This document shows positions 1-10,200 of a stretch of 64,000 nt of DNA, piece after piece. Location of the stretch: positions 124,001 through 188,000 of the forward strand of contig NZ_JACSNQ010000003.1 of assembly GCF_016900315.1 (NCBI RefSeq), in the 5' to 3' direction. Below the pieces are notes generated by a model that saw only the letters and a program-made list of their open reading frames with translations, did no database searches and was not told the origin of the DNA. Position 1 is the stretch's first letter. Each line of letters starts with the position of its first letter. This DNA is from Olsenella profusa (GTDB lineage: Bacteria; Actinomycetota; Coriobacteriia; Coriobacteriales; Atopobiaceae). A program made the position numbers and the translations under genes.

Positions 1-152
1 AGATGGCCCTCTTTGGGGTGGACGGGGTCCTTGCCGCGCTCACCGTGGGAGCCGCCGCCGTGTACGGCGTGAAGGCCTACCGCGAGTCCCACCCGGTACC
101 TGACGGTCCCGGCTCCGGCTCTGACGACAAGAGCCTCGACGAGAAGAACTAA
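1..152 (+). CDS. C-terminal end of a membrane-anchored protein, possibly GH3 family (partial)
   Basis: The reading frame is open from the left edge to a TAA at 150-152. The 49 visible residues are a hydrophobic helix of about 20 residues, then a basic stretch (VKAYRE), then a Pro/Gly/Ser/Asp tail ending in LDEKN. The ATG at 3 is probably internal. The pattern of helix followed by VKAYR resembles the C-terminal tail of the GH3 protein ending at 53461 (helix followed by VRAHR), so I infer that this is the tail of a similar membrane-anchored glycosidase. A single hydrophobic helix is weak evidence. Only 15 bp separate it from the next gene, which suggests cotranscription. Confidence 0.5.
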   Translation, partial: MALFGVDGVLAALTVGAAAVYGVKAYRESHPVPDGPGSGSDDKSLDEKN

Positions 153-167
153 CGGAGGTGGAATCAG

Positions 168-1772
168 ATGCTTGAACGTATGAAGAACCGCGGCGTCGGC
201 GGGGTGCTCTGCCTGGTGGCCGGGCTCGTGGCGCTGGTGACCGCGGTCGTGTTCTTTGCGACGCAGGCCGAGGCCGCACCGCTTGGCCACACGGGCATCA
301 TGCCCGGCGTGGCGCTTCTGGCCGGCGTCGTGGTGACCGTTGCGCTGACGCTCGTGCCCCTGCGTTTTGGCGCGCTCATCCAGACCGTGGTCTACGGCGT
401 GGCCGTGTACTTCTCGGTGACGCAGCTCTACCTCGTGTTTGCCGACGTCATCTTCAGCGTGACGTACGCGGGCGGCAACGCGCTGCTCTGCGTGATGTAC
501 ATGGCCGGCGCGCTTCTAAGCTGCGTGCTCTGCGTGGTGGCGTGCTTCTTTGAGAAGCCCGTCTCCCAGAAGGACCGCCAGGGCTCCAAGAAGCTCGTGC
601 CGGTGGCCGCCGTCCTGGTGGTCGCCGCCGTGGTGGGGGTCTTTGCGGCGAACCTGAGCCTTGGTCCCGGGGCGGCCACGAGCTCCGATTCTGCCTCCGG
701 CTCCGAGGAGGCCGCTACCGGCGCCACGATGAAGTACGCGGACAACGAGTTCAAGGACATGTCCATTGACGAGCTCGCCGCCATCCCCCGCTCCGACTGG
801 GAGGCCAAGGAGGCCAACGGCGACGTTGCCTACTTCTTCGAGGGCCAGTACACCGAGGGGTTTGCCACCGTTGTCGACCCGGCGTGCCTGGACATGTACC
901 TCTGCACGGACGGCTCCATGTACGGCTCCCTGAGCGGCCCGGTCACCTCGGTTGCCCCGGGCGTCACCTACGTGTACGGCTACTGGTACAACGTGGACGA
1001 GTCCGGCGAGAACAACTTTGTGATTCACCTTGCTGGCACCCAGAGCGCTGACGGCACCACGCGCGCCACGAGCACCGAGGGCGGCGAGGACGCCGACATC
1101 CAGATCTTTGACACCGACCACGGTGACTACAACTGGGAGGCGAGCTTCAGCCTCGGTCTCTACGGCGGCGCGATGACGCGCAACATGAACATCTACGGCC
1201 AGGTGTACGCCCCTGCCCAGAGCCTTGAGATCGACGCGTCCCAGCTTGACACCTTCTACACCGGCGACACTTTCAATCCTGCCGCGCTCTCCGTCACCGT
1301 GGTCCGCGCGAGCGGAGCCACCGAGAACATCTGGGGCGGACGCCTGAGCTTCAGCGGCTACGACTCCGAGACCACCGGCACCAAGACGGTCACGGGCTCG
1401 TTCCTCGGCGCCACCGCTACCTTTGACGTGACGGTCGACGAGCTCAACGCAGAGACCTATGCGGGCACGTACGGCCTGGTTACGGGTGATGCGGTCGTTG
1501 ACACCGACGTGACCATGACGGTGGACTACTCCCACAAGACCGTGACCATTGCCTCGGCCGACGGCTCGGCCAAGGTCGTCGGGACGATCAGTGATGCGAC
1601 CGACACCGCCGTGACGATGTCCATCAACGGCAGCGAGCCGCTGACGGCCACGATTTCCGGCTCTGGCGACGCCAAGACCATCACGGTCCCGGCTCACCAG
1701 GAGGTGGTGAACGGCATGACCGGAAGCACTACCTACGACGTGGGTGAGTACACGCTCACGCTGAGCAAGTAG
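168..1772 (+). CDS. Multi-pass membrane protein with extracellular Ig-like domain, function unknown
   Basis: The predicted protein has 534 residues. ATG at 168 follows a GGAGG at 154-158; a second in-frame ATG at 180 is possible. Five hydrophobic segments occupy about residues 10-30, 42-62, 68-95, 100-125 and 143-163. A Ser/Ala-rich linker follows, then an extracytoplasmic part of about 350 residues. Residues ~350-425 resemble a bacterial Ig-like domain (GDTFNPAALSVTVV, then a Gly-rich beta region). The last ~105 residues look like a small all-beta domain with alternating Thr/Val. No catalytic motif is recognised. It lies 15 bp behind the partial gene at 1-152, and a terminator follows at 1800-1840, so this looks like the last gene of an operon. 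It may be a cell-surface accessory protein of a glycosidase, but that is a guess from context. Confidence 0.75.
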   Translation: MLERMKNRGVGGVLCLVAGLVALVTAVVFFATQAEAAPLGHTGIMPGVALLAGVVVTVALTLVPLRFGALIQTVVYGVAVYFSVTQLYLVFADVIFSVTYAGGNALLCVMYMAGALLSCVLCVVACFFEKPVSQKDRQGSKKLVPVAAVLVVAAVVGVFAANLSLGPGAATSSDSASGSEEAATGATMKYADNEFKDMSIDELAAIPRSDWEAKEANGDVAYFFEGQYTEGFATVVDPACLDMYLCTDGSMYGSLSGPVTSVAPGVTYVYGYWYNVDESGENNFVIHLAGTQSADGTTRATSTEGGEDADIQIFDTDHGDYNWEASFSLGLYGGAMTRNMNIYGQVYAPAQSLEIDASQLDTFYTGDTFNPAALSVTVVRASGATENIWGGRLSFSGYDSETTGTKTVTGSFLGATATFDVTVDELNAETYAGTYGLVTGDAVVDTDVTMTVDYSHKTVTIASADGSAKVVGTISDATDTAVTMSINGSEPLTATISGSGDAKTITVPAHQEVVNGMTGSTTYDVGEYTLTLSK

Positions 1773-1799
1773 CTCTCTCCGGATTGCCCCCTTCCCTTA

Positions 1800-1840
1800 G
1801 AGGCCCGTCGCAGAGTCTGTCTGCGGCGGGCCTCTTTGTC
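1800..1840 (+). terminator. Intrinsic terminator
   Basis: A 14-bp stem (1800-1813 with 1821-1834, one G-T wobble) is followed by CTTTGT. It lies 28 bp after the stop of the membrane protein gene. Confidence 0.8.
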
Positions 1841-1966
1841 ATGGGGCGGCGCGTGCTGTCCTGCTGCGCGGCTGACTTCGATATTCCTCTCCCTGCTTGT
1901 TCGATGTGGGCCACTGAATATGAGCAGGTAGATGATGGCAAAGTCGATTTAGCCGATACCGGTTGC

Positions 1967-1980
1967 CGACCACGTGGTCG
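1967..1980. promoter_or_regulatory. Perfect 14-bp palindrome CGACCACGTGGTCG
   Basis: The palindrome lies just 3' of the minus-strand HTH gene, in lower-GC DNA between that gene and the terminator at 1800-1840. No gene is seen in 1841-1996. It could be an operator or a remnant of mobile DNA; nothing distinguishes these. Confidence 0.35.
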
Positions 1981-1996
1981 ATGGTGGAAACGCCGC

Positions 1997-2494
1997 CTAC
2001 ACGTCTCCAGTGCCCAGTAACTTGGTAGCAAGGTGCCCGCGCTTCCACCAGGGAAGGGCTGCCATAGCCTGCTGACGCTCGGCGATGCCGGCAACGCGGT
2101 CGGCGAGGTGCGCGGAGCGGTCATTGGCAACGGAGAGCTGCTCCCTCAGCTCCCTCAGTTCGCGATCACGTGAAGAGCGGAGCTCGGTAAGCTCAGCCAC
2201 AAGCCGCTCGTTCTGTTCCTTGAGGTCCTTGATACGTCCGTTGAGGGCGGCAATTACGGCATCGTTGCCCGTGCTCTGGGCAGGAGGCTCTGGGTCAGGG
2301 TTCTGAGGGGTGCGCGGGGGGATGCTCTTGCCAAGCGCGTCGGCGAGTGCCGAGACAGCAAAGTCATCGAGCACGTCGGTCTTGCCCACACGTGTCACAT
2401 GGTCAGGCGAGAGCCCAAGTTTGTCGATGTAGTTGACTACCGTCTGCTTGGCCACGCCCAGCTGGTCGGCAACCTCTCGTTTTGTAACGCCCAT
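1997..2494 (-). CDS. HTH plus coiled-coil DNA-binding protein (DUF536-like, plasmid type)
   Basis: The protein has 165 residues from ATG at 2494, chosen because AAGGGG lies 7 bases upstream; a GTG at 2500 would overlap that ribosome site. Residues ~3-25 form a helix-turn-helix (VTKREVADQLGVAKQTVVNY). A Pro-rich linker follows, then a long Glu/Arg/Leu-rich coiled coil (~75-135) and an aromatic/basic end (ALPWWKRGH). This layout is that of the DUF536-type regulators common on plasmids of low-GC Gram-positives. It stands alone, opposite to both neighbours, in DNA with lower GC than the rest, which suggests acquisition. Inverted repeats upstream (2566-2609) could serve autoregulation. Confidence 0.7.
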   Translation of the reverse strand: MGVTKREVADQLGVAKQTVVNYIDKLGLSPDHVTRVGKTDVLDDFAVSALADALGKSIPPRTPQNPDPEPPAQSTGNDAVIAALNGRIKDLKEQNERLVAELTELRSSRDRELRELREQLSVANDRSAHLADRVAGIAERQQAMAALPWWKRGHLATKLLGTGDV

Positions 2495-2937
2495 GTACAC
2501 GCCCCTTATACGTCAGGCTTGGCGGCCTGCTCTGCTCGATTATCCGCGTGCCTGTAATTATAGGGTTAGTCAAGGGTTGTTCGGCAAGTATCAACCAACC
2601 ATCGACTAATCTGTGTGACGTGGTCGAAAATATGTGTGACCTCAGACAGCTGTTTGATGAAGGACAAAATGAGGGGCGGAATGTTCGGCCAGTGTAACGG
2701 TCGAACACATCGTCGACTAAAGTGCACAATTGGGGCTACGGTTGGGCATAACGGCGCAGTACGTGGAGCGCCAGCAGGTATGAAAACGTGCGGCGCGCGG
2801 AAAGGCTCGACGTACAAAAATGTGTTCTTAACAAAAGTCAACGCGTTCGGTCTGCAGCTGCCAACAAGCCCCGCCTGCTTGGACTAGAGTAGTTCTTGCG
2901 AGCCACGAGCCCGACGGCGAAGACCCAGGAGGACCGC
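2495..2937. promoter_or_regulatory. Low-GC intergenic region with inverted repeats
   Basis: These 443 bp separate two divergent genes. TTAGTC at 2566-2571 pairs with GACTAA at 2604-2609, and GGTTG (2575-2579) with CAACC (2592-2596), giving an imperfect nested inverted repeat. GTCGACTAA at 2712-2720 repeats one arm. These are candidate operators for the HTH gene at 1997-2494. No convincing open frame is seen. TTAACA at about 2827 could be a -35 element for the NUDIX gene, with no clear -10. Confidence 0.4.
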
Positions 2938-3696
2938 ATGTCCGAGAAGTCCGAGAACATAACTGCCCGTGACGTTACCCAGCCGACGCGTGAGGAGCTT
3001 GGGAGCGCCGTAGACGATATGCGCGATTCCGTGGTTGCGTTTACCTATGATGGCGACCGTTCCTCGCAGGACCACCTCTCCGGAGCGCCCGAGGAGCGCG
3101 ACCTCGTGCTCGGCGAGGACGACCCGCGAGATGCGGCACTGGCCGAGCACCCGCTGACCGAGGACGTGGCCTGGACCGGTCGCATCTTCAACGTTGACCG
3201 CCTGCGCGTGGAGCTGCCCGACGGCCGCGCCGCCATCCGTGACGTGGTGCGTCACCCCGGTGCCGTGGCTGTGGTTGCGCTGACTGAGGACGGTCGCATC
3301 TGCCTGGTGCGCCAGTACCGCACCGCGCTTGGACGCGTGACCGTGGAGATTCCGGCTGGCAAGCTCGCCCCCGGCGAGGACCCGCTTGAGTGCGCAAGCA
3401 GGGAGCTTCTTGAGGAGACCGGTATGAGCGCGCAGAAGATCGCCTTCCTTACCACCATCGCCAGCTCCGCGGGCTTCTGCGACGAGCTCATCCACATCTA
3501 TATGGCCACCGGTCTTGCCTTTGGGAAGTCGGACCCGGACGCCGACGAGTTCATCAACGTGGACCTGGTCCCGCTGGACGAGCTCATCGACGCGGTGCTG
3601 GACGGCCGGATCGAGGACGCCAAGACCGTGGTGGGCGCGCTGGTGTGCGACGCGATCATGCACCGGCTGACGCCCGGCGAGGACGCGGAGGAGTAG
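2938..3696 (+). CDS. NUDIX hydrolase, ADP-ribose pyrophosphatase-like
   Basis: The protein has 252 residues. ATG at 2938 has AGGAGG 5 bases upstream, so the longer TTG-initiated frame from 2896 is rejected. The NUDIX box is complete at residues 141-163: G141, E147, R155-E156, E159-E160 and G162, matching GX5EX7REUXEEXGU. The preceding strand (VRQYR) and following SSAGFCDE loop are typical of ADP-ribose pyrophosphatases, which hydrolyse ADP-ribose to AMP and ribose 5-phosphate. The core of about 180 residues is preceded by an acidic, low-complexity extension of about 75 residues that is unusual for the family. It is a single gene with a hairpin after it. The substrate is inferred. Confidence 0.9.
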   Translation: MSEKSENITARDVTQPTREELGSAVDDMRDSVVAFTYDGDRSSQDHLSGAPEERDLVLGEDDPRDAALAEHPLTEDVAWTGRIFNVDRLRVELPDGRAAIRDVVRHPGAVAVVALTEDGRICLVRQYRTALGRVTVEIPAGKLAPGEDPLECASRELLEETGMSAQKIAFLTTIASSAGFCDELIHIYMATGLAFGKSDPDADEFINVDLVPLDELIDAVLDGRIEDAKTVVGALVCDAIMHRLTPGEDAEE

Positions 3697-4255
3697 CGGC
3701 GCGCTCTCCCAAGCATCACTGTTGATATATAGGTGATAGAGAGAACCGGGCTGGTTACGTCCGGTTCTCTCCGGTTACATACACCTTCCTGAATTAACAA
3801 ATATCAACCTTAAGTCCCAATACATACCGTAAGCAGCCCCCAACCTCCCCTGTTTCTCCAGCGAGAAGAACCTTATGGGTTGGCAGGCTTGCGTTTGACT
3901 GACGTAAAACCTGCGCGTGCGGAGATTTTCGCTCGAAAACTGAATATATCAGTTTCTGAATCGAGCGCTTTGAAAGGCGTACTTGCTGGAAGGAAACTTA
4001 ATAAGGGGAGGGGTGACATCGTTAGAAGTTGAACTACTGCTTCAACAGCATCTTTATCTGTTTTATAAAGTTTAGAATAGAATGTGGGAGGGGGTATTAT
4101 ATAGATACAATAATTTGTAAAATACGAGCTAAACGCTCAATTACATTTACAAAATAGTGAGCTACAACTCTCAAGTCATGGCTTACACTGACCGAGTCTG
4201 GCTGTATTGGCACCATTCTGTCGAGTCAAAAGGTGCTCTTGGCTTGGAGGTTTGT
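3697..4255 (+). promoter_or_regulatory. AT-rich, structured upstream region of the giant adhesin gene
   Basis: This is 559 bp without a gene, and the part after 3780 is much richer in A+T than its surroundings. It holds a copy of the dispersed word (3860-3871); a 38-bp hairpin, CGCTCG (3930-3935) with CGAGCG (3962-3967) enclosing AAAACTGA...TCAGTTT; possible -10 boxes TAGAAT (about 4074) and TACAAT (about 4106); and TTTGTAAA (4114-4121) paired with TTTACAAA (4146-4153) around GAGC/GCTC. The start codon at 4256 lies far downstream. A long structured leader or multiple operators are likely, but the true promoter cannot be fixed by eye. Confidence 0.5.
3739..3771 (+). terminator. Hairpin downstream of NUDIX gene
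   Basis: A perfect 11-bp stem GAGAGAACCGG / CCGGTTCTCTC (3739-3749 with 3761-3771) lies 42 bp after the stop. No T-run follows, so it may be a weak or Rho-assisted terminator. Confidence 0.6.
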
Positions 4256-7200
4256 ATGAAGCACATGAAGCACACCACGGGGGGTGGGTTCTCTTCTAGG
4301 AGAAACCTGAAGTCACCTCTCTCAAGCAAACCCAAGCGGAAGTGGGGGATCTTTGCTGCAGCAGCAATCGTTGTCGTAGCGATTGTTGCCGCAGCGGTTG
4401 CCTCACCGATGGCTGCGCGAGCGGCAGCGAGTGGCACCACGTCCGTCGACCCCGACACCACCAATGCGTGGGAGAACTACACCGCTCCTGGCGGCGAGAC
4501 CTCTACGCAGAACGTCGGCCGTATCTGGACCGACAAGAGCGTGTTCAACACGGATTACACCTTCCAGGGCCAGCTGAGCGGCTCTGTGCAGAAGGGTGAC
4601 TCCGACTTCGTCGTCGGCCTGTCTGCCCTGTCCTCCACCTCGAACCTGACCGAGACCATCACGACGAGCCAGCCGCTCGACATCGTGCTTGTGCTCGATG
4701 TGTCCGGTTCGATGGACGACCCCATGGAATCGTATGAGCCGGTTTACGACCTTCGTACAAACTGGGGTGCACCCACATATTACATTGAGCTCAACGGCGA
4801 GTACCAGGAGATTAGCCATGACAGGCAAGGCTGGTATTATGAGACCGGTTGGGGATGGTCCTCTACTCGTCATGATGTGACCCCCAAGACGTCAGCTGAC
4901 GATCCTAACGGCACGCAGGTGTATCAATATGTCGAGGGCGAGGACAAGATCGATGCCCTCAAGGAAGCCGTTAACGGGTTCATCGACACGGCGAACGAAT
5001 CAAACAGCTCCATCCAGAACCCCGACGACAAGAGCCGCATCTCCATTGTAAAGTTCGCGGGCGACACCTACAGGTATGAAATCGGCAACGATCGCGGTGA
5101 GGGCGGCAGCTCTTCCTACAACTACACTCAGGTCGTTTCTGACTTCACGTCGGATGCCGACGCGCTTAAATCCGACGTTAGAGCGATTCGTGCCGGCGGC
5201 GCAACATCGGCCGATATGGGCCTGAGCCTTGCACAGGATGTGTTCGAAGGTGGCTATCACGGTAATCATTGGGATAACGATACCTATCTTGGCGCTCGAG
5301 ATAATGCCAAGAAGGTAGTCATCTTCTTTACCGATGGCGAGCCGAACCACAGCAGCGGCTGGAACGGCGCGGTGGCAAACGATGCCATCGATGTTGCCCG
5401 CCAGCTGAAGAACGATGGTACGACCATCTACTCGATTGGCGTCTTTGGTGATGCGAATCCGTCTGACACCGAGCAGGATTTCAACGGCTACATGCACGGC
5501 GTCTCGAGCAACTATCCCAACGCGCAGAGCTATAACAACCTTGGGCAGCGTGCGCCGGAAAGTGACTACTATAAGTCGGCGACGAACGCGAATGAACTGG
5601 ATTCTATTTTCGAGGACATCTTCCAGCAGGAGTCGCAGAGTACTGGCTCCGGCTCGCCTATCCAGAGCATCACGCAAGCGGGCGCGCAGGAGACTCCCGG
5701 CAACCTGACCTTCACCGACCGGCTCGGTTCTTACATGGAAGTTACCGGCACCGGCGCGGGTGCTGACAAAATGCAGCTGGCCTATGCAGACCAGCTCTAC
5801 ACAAGCAAGTCTCGCGACGAGCAGCAGATTCAGGGTGGCACCGTCTATACGTACCACTTCGATGGCCAGGTGGCCGGCAACGCCGTGTACGGCGCAGCCA
5901 ACCTCTCCGACATCTCCGTCAAGGTGACGCACTACAATGACGCGGCCCAGGGCGACCTTGTCCAGGTGACCATCCCGGCATCCCTCATCCCGCTGCGCAA
6001 CTATGACGTCAACGCCGACAACAAAACGATGACCGTCTCTAAGGCGTACCCCATCCGTCTCTTCTACGGCGTGAGCCTCAAGCAGGGTGCGGAGGATGCC
6101 ATCAACACAGGTTCCGGCGATGTGTACGACGCCATCGCGCAGAACAACGTCTCCGCCGACAAGCAGACCCTCGACTTCTACACTAACCTCTACACCAACG
6201 GCAGCGGCGACACCACGGCCGTTTTCACGCCGAACGAGGCCAACAAGTTCTACTACTACACCTCCGACACGCCGCTCTACGTGGACGAGGCGTGCACGGA
6301 ACGCGCGACGCGCCAGAACATCGATCAGTACAATAAGGTTTACTATCAGGACACCTACTACGTGCAGACCGAAAACGGCGGCTATGAGCAGCGTACGACG
6401 TCCGTTGCCGTCAACCGCGACGGCTCCGAGTTCAGCCACATCGCCTTCGTTCAGTGGGGCAGCGGGTACGGCAACGCCTACATGCCGGCGCACACCCAGC
6501 GCACCGACCGTCCTGCCACGCTCAACACCGACAAGTTTGAGAATAAAACCGACACCGCCGAAACCGCTCTCGTTCCTTCCTGGAGTGGCGTCAACGAGGT
6601 GTCCCAGGCGCTCGGCAATAACGGCAAGATCAGCTACCCGATGCCCGGCTCCCTCGAGATCAAGAAGACGGTCGACTGGACCAACGGCTCCGACCAGACC
6701 CAGCAGGACAAGAACTCCTTCATCTTCGACATCTCGCTCACGGATGCGAACGACAAGCCCATCAGCGGCACGTACAACTACTACGTGGATAACGCCGAGA
6801 CCGCATCCGGCCAGGTGACCTTCACCGACGACGGCAAGGCGAGCATCCAGGTCAACGGCGGCACCACGGTGCGCATCGACGGTCTGGCCTCGGGCGCCAA
6901 GTTCACGGTGACCGAGCAGGGCGTGGGTCAGAACGGCTTCACCGTCACGTCTGACACCACCTCGCAGACCGACGTTGAGAACACCAACACCACCGACGGC
7001 ATCGTGACCGGCACCATCCCCGCCGGTTCGCAGGCGTCTCTCTCCTTTGTCAACCAGTACCACGCCGAGGACGTGAACCTGAGCACCAACGCCAAGCTGC
7101 AGGTTAAGAAGAACCTGACCGGCCGCGATTGGCGCGACACCGACGAGTTCACCTTCGCGATCGATGGCCTTGCCGGTCCGAACGGTACTGCAGCCCCCGA

Positions 7201-10200
7201 GCCTGACGAGACCACCATCAAGGTCGATGACGAGACCGCCGACTACACGAAGGCCTTCGGCGACATCACCTTCACGCAGCCCGGCGAGTATCGCTACGCT
7301 GTGACCGAGGTAAGCGACGGCATTCAGACCATCCCCGGCATCGACTACTCCGCTGCGCGCTATCGCGTTGTGGTGAACGTGAGCGATAACGGTACCGGCA
7401 ACCTCGTGGTCGACTCCGTGACCATCGAGCAGCGTCTGGACGACGAGGGCCATACGCCGCAGTCTCAGCCCACCATCGATAACAACACGATGGTGTTCAC
7501 CAACAACTACAACCTCGATGCCGCTACGACCAACATCGACGGCACCAAGAACTACACCGACACGACCGGCAAGAACCCGATCAACGCCGACAAGTTTACC
7601 TTCCAGCTGAAGGCGCTCGGCGGTTACGAGACCGAGGGCGGCAGCGCCGACCACTACACGGTTGACGCGGCTGACGTTCCGATGCCGGATACCGCCGACG
7701 AGAACCATGCCGTGACGACCAACAACACGGGTTACGAGTTTGGCTTCCCGACCATTAGCTACGACGGCAACGCCGTGGGTAAGACCTTCGTATACGAGGT
7801 CAGCGAGCTCAAGGGTAGCGAGCAGGGCATGACCTATGACGAGGACACCAAGTACACCGTCAAGGTTGCTGTGTCCGAGATCGATGATCCGGAGAACCCG
7901 GGCCAGAAGATCATCGTGGCCACGCCTGACCTCGATCCCCAGGACATTGTCTTCAACAACACCTACGATCCGGCCGATGCCACGCTCGCGGGCAAAGACG
8001 CCATCCATGGCACCAAGAAGCTGACCGGCCGCGAGATGAAGGAAGGCGAGACCTTCTACTTCCAGCTCACCCAGACGGGTGGCCCGGCCACGCCTGACCC
8101 GAAGGACGGGGACGCCTACGTCCAGGTGCTGAACGCGGCCGAGTACGCGACCGTCTCTCAGAGTGACCAGGACATGTACTTCAACTTCAAGGACATGACC
8201 TTCTCCGTCGCCGGCACCTACACCTTCCAGGTGAACGAGGTCGCCAACCAGTACGGCGATGAGACCACGGACGGCAACGGCCTCACCTATGACAAGAACG
8301 TCTGCACCGTGACCGTGGAAGTCAAGGACAACCATGACGGCACCATGACCGCCATGCCCTCCTACAGCAACCAGAGCCACAGCGAGACCGACAAGGCCGT
8401 GTTCGACAACACCTATCAGGCCGAGATGAACTACGGCGCTAACGGCGCGGGCGGCATCAACGTGACCAAGCAGATGCTCGACCGCCCGATGGCCGAGGGT
8501 GACTTTAGCTTCACCATCACTCCCGAGGGCGAGGATAAGGCGTACGAGACCTTCACCAACACCGCTGCCGAGATGAACGGCACGGTGACCATGAAGCAGC
8601 TCCAGAACCTGACCTTCGACCAGGACGATGCGGGCAAGACGTTCACCTACATCGTGGACGAGTCCGACCCGGCCGAGGGCCAGGCGCTGCCCGAGGTCGA
8701 CTACGACCAGAGCCAGTACAAGGTCGAGATCCAGGTTATCGACAACGGTGACAGCACCATGCACACCGTGACCACAGTGACCAAGATCAAGAACGCCAAG
8801 GGCAAGAGCGTCAACAAAGTTGTCGTGGATCACGCTGATTCCAGCGCCGACGGCTATACCGCTCCGACCTTCGGCTTCGTGAACGACTACAACCCCAAAG
8901 GCACGACCGCCGGCGGCGAGGATGCCGAGCATCCGCTGCAGGTGACCAAGACCGTCGAGGGCGCTCCCTCGCCTGAAGGCGTGGAGTACTCCTTCACGCT
9001 GACGCCGGCTGAGGACTACGGTGAAAAGGTCACGGGCCTGACCGACGGCAAGCTGACCACGCACACCACGGGCAGCATCGCCAAGGGCGAGTCCCAAACC
9101 GTGGACTTCGGCCAGCTGACCTTCACCGAGCCGGGCAACTACACCTTCAACGTGCAGGAGGACCAGCCCGTCGTTGACGCTGGCTGGACCTTCGACGACG
9201 CCAACGGTGACGGCGTGACCGAAGCGCACCAGATCACCGTTGTGGTGACCGACCTCAATGACAAGGGTGAGTACGACGGCAACCTCTACATCCAGAGCGT
9301 GAACGGCAGCCCGGTCCAGGTGACCAACAGCTATCATGCCAACAGCATCACCGTGGGCGGCGAGGGCGCTGACCAGCAGATCAACGTCCAGAAGACCGTG
9401 ACCGGTGCTGACTCCGACGAGAACTTCAAGTTCAAGCTCGAGCCCATCGTCGACGAGACCAACACCGAGGAGGTGTGGGCCAACAACGTCGAGCCCGCCG
9501 AGGGCAACGACGGCACCGCCACCATCGACGGTGGCGTGACCCAGGAGAAGGCCAGCACGACCACCTTCGGCGGCATCACCTTCAAGGCTGAGGGCACCTA
9601 CCAGTTCAACGTGACCGAGGTCCAGGCGCATGACGGCGTGGACGACCCGGCCGGTTGGACCTACGACACGCACACCTCCGTCGTGACCGTGACCGTGACC
9701 GACGAGGGCAACGATGGTCAGCTCGACGCCGCGGTGAGCTACGACAACTCGCAGGCCAAGACCGACGCCGACAAGGGTTGCAAGACCGTTGCCGCGTTCA
9801 CCAACAGCTACGCCCCCGGCGAGATCACCACGACCGACGACACGAGCGTCGACACCAACATCAAGGTGACGAAGAGCGTCACGGGCGCTCCGGCTACCGA
9901 GGCGTTCACGTTCAGCCTCAAGCTGGCTGACGGCCAGGACGGCTCCAACGTGTTCGAGGGTACGGGCGACGACAAGACCCCGTTCGACGGCGTTGAGGTC
10001 ACGACGTCTGACAACATCGCTGCCGACTCCACCGAGACCAAGGCGTTCGCGGGCGTGACCTTCACCAAGGCGGGCGACTACAAGTTCGTCATCGACGAGA
10101 CCACCACGACCGACAAGGCCGGCTGGACCTACGACGGCTCCACGCACGAGATCACGGTCCGCGTTGCGGATCAGGACGCCAAGCTCGTCATCACGGGCAT

